A stretch of DNA of 9,617 nt, from the NCBI GenBank assembly GCA_019308645.1, contig JAFDHR010000200.1, positions 1 through 9,617 on the forward strand. Reading direction: 5' to 3'. Source of the stretch: Deltaproteobacteria bacterium. GTDB lineage: Bacteria > Desulfobacterota > DSM-4660 > Desulfatiglandales > B25-G16. The position numbers were made by a program, and so were the translations under genes. The notes under the pieces are model-generated. The model was not told where the DNA came from. It worked only from the letters and a program-made list of their open reading frames with translations, and did no database searches. Below are positions 5,875-9,617 of this stretch, piece by piece; the stretch's first letter is position 1; every line of letters begins with the position of its first letter.

Positions 5875-6927
5875 ATGTACAACAAAACAAGTATCTTGGG
5901 GCTACTTATAGCATTCCTATTATTCTTTGTTTTAAGCATTGGTAACGTTGAAGCGCAGCTTGACCTTAAAAAGCTAACGGAAAAGAAGCCGAGCAGTCAA
6001 ATTTCAGTTTCGAAGAAGGTTGAGTTTTTTGATTTTATGAAGAAAAAAATTCTTACTAAGCCGAGAGGCATGCTGTCTTTATACCATCTAGGAAAGCAAA
6101 AGGCTGTCCGGACAGTTTTAGAGATTGATTATGGTGTCAAATCGCCTAGTGCATGTTTTGATTTGGCTTCAAATGCGGTGAAAGTAATAGATAGCATAAC
6201 CAGCTATTACCAATCTAAATTTTACGATCCAAAACTTGAAGAAAGGCGAAAAGAATACCTTGTTAGAAATATTGAGCATATGAAAAATTATGCGATTTCG
6301 GGGCGTGGGGGGCGCTGTCAGGCAAGTAGCGAATTACCGAAGATTATGAAATTTATAGAGGATTATAATCAGTTAGCGTCATCGGCTTTTAATGAAGGAA
6401 AAAAGAAAAAGGAAGAAGAGGGCAGATCAAGAATAGAGAAAGCAAAAAGGGAACAGGAGGAACGGGAATTAAAAGAAAAAGAAAAAACAAGGAAAAGAGT
6501 GGCCGCAAAATTCAGAGCGCAGAAGCAAGTAAAGGCAAAAATTGACCAAATTATCAAATACGCTAATACCAATCGCACTAAATTAGAGAAAGAATCCAAG
6601 ATATTCCGAAAAGATGTTTCTGGGGTCTGGTACACCAAACGGGATTATTTTACTATAGACCTATTCTCTCCCAATAAAATTATTATGATAGGTAATTCCA
6701 GGCCCTTGCCTGTCCAAACTGGGAGATATGATAAAGATAACAACTATATTATCGTCTATGTTACAAAAGATGGTAAGATTTCTCGTGGTAGGGATGAGAA
6801 ACCATTTGGATTCGTAATTAGGAAAGTAAAGGCAGGTGGCAGGGAATTTAAGTTGGGAATTAGTACGACCGACGGAATAGAAGTTGGTTCAGAAAACATC
6901 CTTGGTTTTGTGCGCGACCTTAAATAA
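5875..6927 (+). CDS. Exported protein with charged coiled coil and beta-rich C-terminal domain, function unknown
   Basis: I do not recognise the family of this 350-aa protein. Residues 1-27 form a clear signal peptide: a Lys, a hydrophobic stretch (ILGLLIAFLLFFVLSIG) and the cleavage-like VEA-Q. The mature N-terminal part is helical and has the only two cysteines, C94 and C148, which could form a disulfide in the periplasm. Residues about 174-225 are very rich in Lys and Glu with long heptad-like runs, suggesting a coiled coil or long helix. The last 105 residues (from SGVWYTKRDYFTIDL) are beta-rich and begin with a GVW motif of the kind seen in lipocalin-like barrels. It lies 134 bases after hicA with its own ribosome binding site, so it is probably a separate unit. 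It ends in a double TAA. Confidence 0.85.
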   Translation: MYNKTSILGLLIAFLLFFVLSIGNVEAQLDLKKLTEKKPSSQISVSKKVEFFDFMKKKILTKPRGMLSLYHLGKQKAVRTVLEIDYGVKSPSACFDLASNAVKVIDSITSYYQSKFYDPKLEERRKEYLVRNIEHMKNYAISGRGGRCQASSELPKIMKFIEDYNQLASSAFNEGKKKKEEEGRSRIEKAKREQEERELKEKEKTRKRVAAKFRAQKQVKAKIDQIIKYANTNRTKLEKESKIFRKDVSGVWYTKRDYFTIDLFSPNKIIMIGNSRPLPVQTGRYDKDNNYIIVYVTKDGKISRGRDEKPFGFVIRKVKAGGREFKLGISTTDGIEVGSENILGFVRDLK

Positions 6928-7042
6928 TAAGTGAAGGAAATGGAGTCAATTCTTGCCACGGGGCATTTTCTCCTTTTATTATTTCTGTAAGGTCTGTTGG
7001 TATCAATTTGCAAATCCATGAGCTGGCAAAGGAGCGGGCTTA

Positions 7043-7615
7043 ATGGCAAGTGTCATGTTGGATAGAAGTGTTTGGGATAAAATGTACAAGTGCTTGGAAC
7101 TCGGTCGTTGTGTCCAGCCATTTACAAAAGATGATTTTAACAAGCTTGACTTGTGGTTAAAGAAGGAAAGCATAAGGGTGATTTTATTTTCAATTGAAGA
7201 AATTGAAAGTTATCTAAACCGCGGCACTTCACCAAAGATGGAAAAAGAAAGACGATGGCTGGAGAGTAAAAAAAAAGAATATGATTGTGAACTATGCAAA
7301 AGTACTCTTTATACAAATGATCCGAATTTATTGAGCAATATCAGAACTGTTGTTTCAAATAAAGGAGATATTGCTATTTCTCCCGATGAAAGAGAGAGCA
7401 TTACTGAGAATTATCATATCTCTACAAGGAAACATCGAGATGTGAATATTCTGCTTATTGCAATAAAAAATGACGTAGACATCTTTATTCATGAAAATCC
7501 TGCTGATTTTGATCGTAACACTCAAATCCAACATTTTATAGCCGATATGGGAATTGGACACAAGATACTGAATTTATCTGGTGCAATTTCTAGAATAAAA
7601 GTAGCAGCTATATAA
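7043..7615 (+). CDS. PIN-like domain protein in a possible integron-type cassette
   Basis: The 190-aa product has an early Asp in a hydrophobic context (SVMLDRSVW, D7), acidic residues at 52-55, and late in the protein HRDVNILLIAIKNDVDIFIHENPADFD (D133, D144, D155, D157). That spacing of acids, with the strand before a 'DF' motif, resembles PIN ribonuclease domains, where the last motif is usually T-x-D-x-DF. The match is imperfect (HENPADF), and a Lys/Cys-rich middle (KKEYDCELCKS) is unusual, so the call is moderate. A good AAAGGAG precedes the ATG. No antitoxin gene is adjacent. The gene ends 16 bases before an attC-like site, as cassette genes often do. Confidence 0.7.
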   Translation: MASVMLDRSVWDKMYKCLELGRCVQPFTKDDFNKLDLWLKKESIRVILFSIEEIESYLNRGTSPKMEKERRWLESKKKEYDCELCKSTLYTNDPNLLSNIRTVVSNKGDIAISPDERESITENYHISTRKHRDVNILLIAIKNDVDIFIHENPADFDRNTQIQHFIADMGIGHKILNLSGAISRIKVAAI

Positions 7616-7631
7616 ACAAAACTAAGTCCCC

Positions 7632-7705
7632 ATCTAACCATGCGGGTGAAGACGGACAGGTATTTCGCTACGCTTCATACCTGCTGCTTACCCGCCCCGT
7701 TATGC
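7632..7705 (+). other. Integron attC-like recombination site
   Basis: The left end is ATCTAAC (7632-7638), a perfect match to the R'' consensus RYYYAAC. The right end is GTTATGC (7699-7705), a common variant of the R' core GTTRRRY. Inside them GCGGGTGA (7642-7649) pairs with TTACCCGC (7687-7694) with one mismatch, as L''/L' boxes do. A variable inner stem CAGGTAT / ATACCTG (7657-7663, 7677-7683) follows. The length of 74 bp is typical. IntI would recombine the folded bottom strand between G and TT of the right core. No intI gene lies in the window. Confidence 0.7.
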
Positions 7706-7842
7706 TGAGCTAGCGATTACTGCTATCATTGCTGACAATTTGAAAGCCGAAAAAGTTTAGTATTGTGTTTGTAGTCTATAAGAGAATCAGATAGAATCCT
7801 GCTGTCACCTATGGCACGCTATACTGAATTTCAGAGGCCAAA

Positions 7843-8211
7843 ATGTCCCATGATGGTGAAATTGGTATAATAGAGATAGAGAACAACACATATGTTGTCA
7901 ATAAAAAGGATATCATCGAGTTAAGAAGAATACTCGATAAACTTACAATTCATTATATCCTCGACCGTGTCAGTTATCACTCTACTGAGGGTGCACTCGC
8001 TCTGGCAAAGGCTATTCATAATACAAGGACATGGAAGGTAGAAAAGGATGGCGGGGTTCACGTCGATAACCAGTTTGGGCACAGCGCTGAATTTAAGTAT
8101 AACCATTTAGTAATTCCAAGCTTGAAAATGCTCAGAATAAGGTTAGAAAATACTGACTTACTCACAAGTTATGAGGAATCTGTGCTTAGGAAGATCACAC
8201 GGATCAATTGA
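7843..8211 (+). CDS. Hypothetical protein, 122 aa
   Basis: No family is recognised. The first 25 residues (GEIGIIEIENNTYVVNKKDI) look like two beta strands, and the rest is mostly helical with a central mixed segment (TRTWKVEKDGGVHVDNQFGHSAEF). There is no cysteine, signal peptide or membrane segment, so it is probably cytoplasmic. An AGAGG before the ATG is a weak ribosome binding site. It is the first gene after the attC-like site and lies 43 bases before the next gene, so the two are probably one transcription unit. Confidence 0.65.
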   Translation: MSHDGEIGIIEIENNTYVVNKKDIIELRRILDKLTIHYILDRVSYHSTEGALALAKAIHNTRTWKVEKDGGVHVDNQFGHSAEFKYNHLVIPSLKMLRIRLENTDLLTSYEESVLRKITRIN

Positions 8212-8254
8212 TTACATTAAAAGAAATGTGTTTCCCTAATGAGGATATCAACTA

Positions 8255-8839
8255 ATGCCTGATAATAGGATCCTTTTACTTTTCCAAAGAAAAGAGGATA
8301 ATTATCAGTTGCTTAAAAAAATTATTGATATCATTACCCCGACCCATGGAAAAGAGTTCAGGCTAAAGGATTTTCTATGTCTTGATTCTTTATCTTGGAC
8401 TGATAAGAAAAACCTAAAAGATATATTTGGTGGAGATTATTCAGAGATTAGTGCTCAAGAATTCAGTTTCATTTACCAGAATGGAAAGTGGTTGTATCAA
8501 AACACGGATTATAGACATCGTTTTACTACAAAGATATTATTCCTTTTACAAAATGAAAAAGAATACTCAATTGGCTCTATTGTTTACCCCAGCGACCTAA
8601 AATTAATTGGAGATCTTATTGGTAAGTGGAACGAAATTTTAGAAAAAGAATTTGGAGATAAAGAGCTTGGATATGACATAAATCAGGAAATGCTTGATTT
8701 TATTTCAAATGATTTGAAGCAAAGAGTTGGGGAGGTTAATCAACTTAACTACGGATTTGTTAAGGCATTTTTGGAATCATTTTACGAATACGACCAAATT
8801 GTAGTAGATAACATCCTGAAGGATGGAGATCATCTTTAA
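8255..8839 (+). CDS. Hypothetical protein, 194 aa
   Basis: No family is recognised. It is an acidic to neutral, mainly helical protein with many aromatic residues (FSFIYQNGKWLYQNTDYRHRF at about 71-91) and a single cysteine in FLCLDSL. No signal peptide or membrane segment is seen. GAGGAT before the ATG can serve as ribosome binding site. Its short spacing from the preceding unknown gene suggests a two-gene unit. Confidence 0.7.
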   Translation: MPDNRILLLFQRKEDNYQLLKKIIDIITPTHGKEFRLKDFLCLDSLSWTDKKNLKDIFGGDYSEISAQEFSFIYQNGKWLYQNTDYRHRFTTKILFLLQNEKEYSIGSIVYPSDLKLIGDLIGKWNEILEKEFGDKELGYDINQEMLDFISNDLKQRVGEVNQLNYGFVKAFLESFYEYDQIVVDNILKDGDHL

Positions 8840-9082
8840 ATGAAAAGTGGTTAGTGTTTTTTATTAGTATATGTATGCTTAAATCTGCTCAGATTCCAGT
8901 ATATGGCAAGCTAGTGTTGAATGCAAATACTGGACATTTTCGTAATTATGTGGTTATCGGATAACATTCAGACTATAGTGTAATACAGTTTGAAAAATCA
9001 TGAAATAGAGGATTTTTTCGAAATATTTTATTAATTTAAAACTATATAGAAACTATATACTAACTGGTTAGGGGGTGAATAA
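8840..9082. other. Intergenic stretch with inverted repeats and an AT-rich leader
   Basis: This 243-bp stretch has no convincing gene. It contains an 8-bp inverted repeat TCCAGTAT / ATACTGGA (8895-8902, 8927-8934) with a 24-base loop, and the palindrome GTTATCGGATAAC (8953-8965), which could be a repressor site. A direct repeat of AAACTATATA follows just before the next gene, and its second copy runs into TATACT (9056-9061), a plausible -10 box. No good -35 box is seen. Confidence 0.4.
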
Positions 9083-9508
9083 ATGGAAGCAATTTCGAAG
9101 CTAAAATCCGTGACAAAGGAGTTCTCTGATAAACATTGGTGTGAGCAAGAAATCGATAAATCAGCACCAGAATGGTCAGAGGCTTATTTTCTTCAAGGAT
9201 CTATGCCAAATCATGATAAGCAAGGGGTATATGCCTTTCTTACAAAGCACGAGGTTATTTATATTGGCGTGGGGGCATCAAGAGGGAGTGGAAGATATAG
9301 GGGGCATGGTTTAGGGAGCCGCATGCAGGATCATATGAAATGTATTGGCCCAGGTACATATGAGGCAAAAGATAAAAAACTTGAAGAAGCAGATTATATT
9401 GTCACGATAGGCTTTGATATAGAGCAAGCTTACTTGGCATACGCACTGGAGAGCTTTCTTATTTCTAGGCTAAACCCAAAACATAATCGTAACGCACCAG
9501 GTGCCTAG
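9083..9508 (+). CDS. GIY-YIG nuclease-domain protein
   Basis: The 141-aa product carries the GIY-YIG pattern: QGVYAFL (Gly48, Tyr50), VIYIGVG (Tyr60, Gly62), then LGSRMQDHM with Arg80 in the place of the conserved arginine. The closing ALESFLISRLNPKHNR has the metal-binding Glu123 and the LNP...N ending. This fold cleaves DNA in UvrC, homing enzymes and restriction enzymes; small stand-alone versions often have unknown targets. The first 45 residues, before the nuclease core, do not resemble anything I know. A strong GGGGGTGA ribosome binding site precedes the ATG. It is the only complete gene here ending in TAG, with an in-frame TAA four codons later (9521-9523). Confidence 0.82.
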   Translation: MEAISKLKSVTKEFSDKHWCEQEIDKSAPEWSEAYFLQGSMPNHDKQGVYAFLTKHEVIYIGVGASRGSGRYRGHGLGSRMQDHMKCIGPGTYEAKDKKLEEADYIVTIGFDIEQAYLAYALESFLISRLNPKHNRNAPGA

Positions 9509-9571
9509 TACCTCGTCTCATAAGTTATGTCCTTGATTTTGGCAATTTTACTTTGGAAACTGAGGATGCCC

Positions 9572-9617
9572 TTAGGCAGCCTTGGCTAAAGGTTCTGTGT
9601 GGTTGATAACTGTCTCA
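9572..9617 (-). CDS. Possible C-terminal tail of a gene beyond the right edge
   Basis: On the minus strand, 14 codons open at the right edge read ETVINHTEPLAKAA and end at TAA (9572-9574). The composition suggests a real protein tail, perhaps a transposase, but 14 residues are too few to tell. No ribosome binding site or full domain is available. Confidence 0.2.
   Translation of the reverse strand, partial: ETVINHTEPLAKAA

Noticed and set aside
6961..6972. GGCATTTTCTCC, shared with repeat copy C
   Set aside because: Only 12 bases match and the flanks do not align, so it is too short to call another repeat copy.
6369..7049. Minus-strand open frames opposite the coiled-coil gene and its downstream gap
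   Set aside because: One is rich in Phe and Ser, as expected from the complement of Lys/Glu codons. Neither has a supported start.
8895..8934. Inverted repeat TCCAGTAT / ATACTGGA as a terminator
   Set aside because: The 24-base loop is long and no T-run follows the stem.
9509..9617. Terminal inverted repeat of an insertion sequence at the right edge
   Set aside because: TCTCATAAGTTATG and TGAGACAGTTATC (minus strand) look alike, but the match is weak and no transposase domain can be read before the window ends.

Overview
The window looks like a chromosomal accessory region of an AT-leaning, probably anaerobic bacterium. A Desulfobacterota (former Deltaproteobacteria) origin is my best inference. 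It rests on the minus-strand iron-sulfur/C_GCAxxG_C_C redox operon, on an apparent UGA recoding signal, and on the mix of BrnTA, HicBA and DUF4143-ATPase modules. No rRNA, tRNA, CRISPR or complete IS was seen.

Left third, minus strand (1-2378). A gene of unknown function runs off the left edge (1-359). Next to it is a three-member operon transcribed right to left: a short remnant resembling the C-terminal end of an MBL-fold hydrolase (1965-2366), a C_GCAxxG_C_C family gene (1480-1962), and a 352-aa 4Fe-4S protein (405-1463). The middle gene is the highlight. It is intact over 160 codons except for an in-frame UGA, exactly where the family has its first conserved cysteine, and an in-frame UAG at codon 101. 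A hairpin with the spacing and loop expected of a bacterial SECIS lies just after the UGA. The gene is therefore a strong selenoprotein candidate. The UAG means either pyrrolysine insertion as well, or recent inactivation or a base error.

Middle (2327-5740). A DUF4143-type AAA ATPase follows a promoter embedded in three direct repeats at 33-bp pitch. A brnT-brnA toxin-antitoxin pair ends in tandem hairpins, one of them a good intrinsic terminator. A solitary HicB-like gene and a compact hicB-hicA pair follow. A repeat of about 155 bp occurs in front of brnT and again in front of the solitary hicB, and carries the same inverted repeat and TATAAT box. A 40-bp piece of its 5' end also lies beside the MBL remnant and upstream of the ATPase.

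Right part (5875-9617), plus strand. A secreted coiled-coil protein is followed by a PIN-like protein and then by a well-formed integron attC-like site (7632-7705), so the PIN-like gene may be an integron-type cassette. Two unknown genes and a GIY-YIG nuclease-domain protein come next. The last 46 bases hold the tail of a minus-strand frame that may belong to a gene beyond the edge. Overall, a conserved redox operon abuts a patchwork of small mobile modules, with repeats and an attC-like site marking possible junctions.
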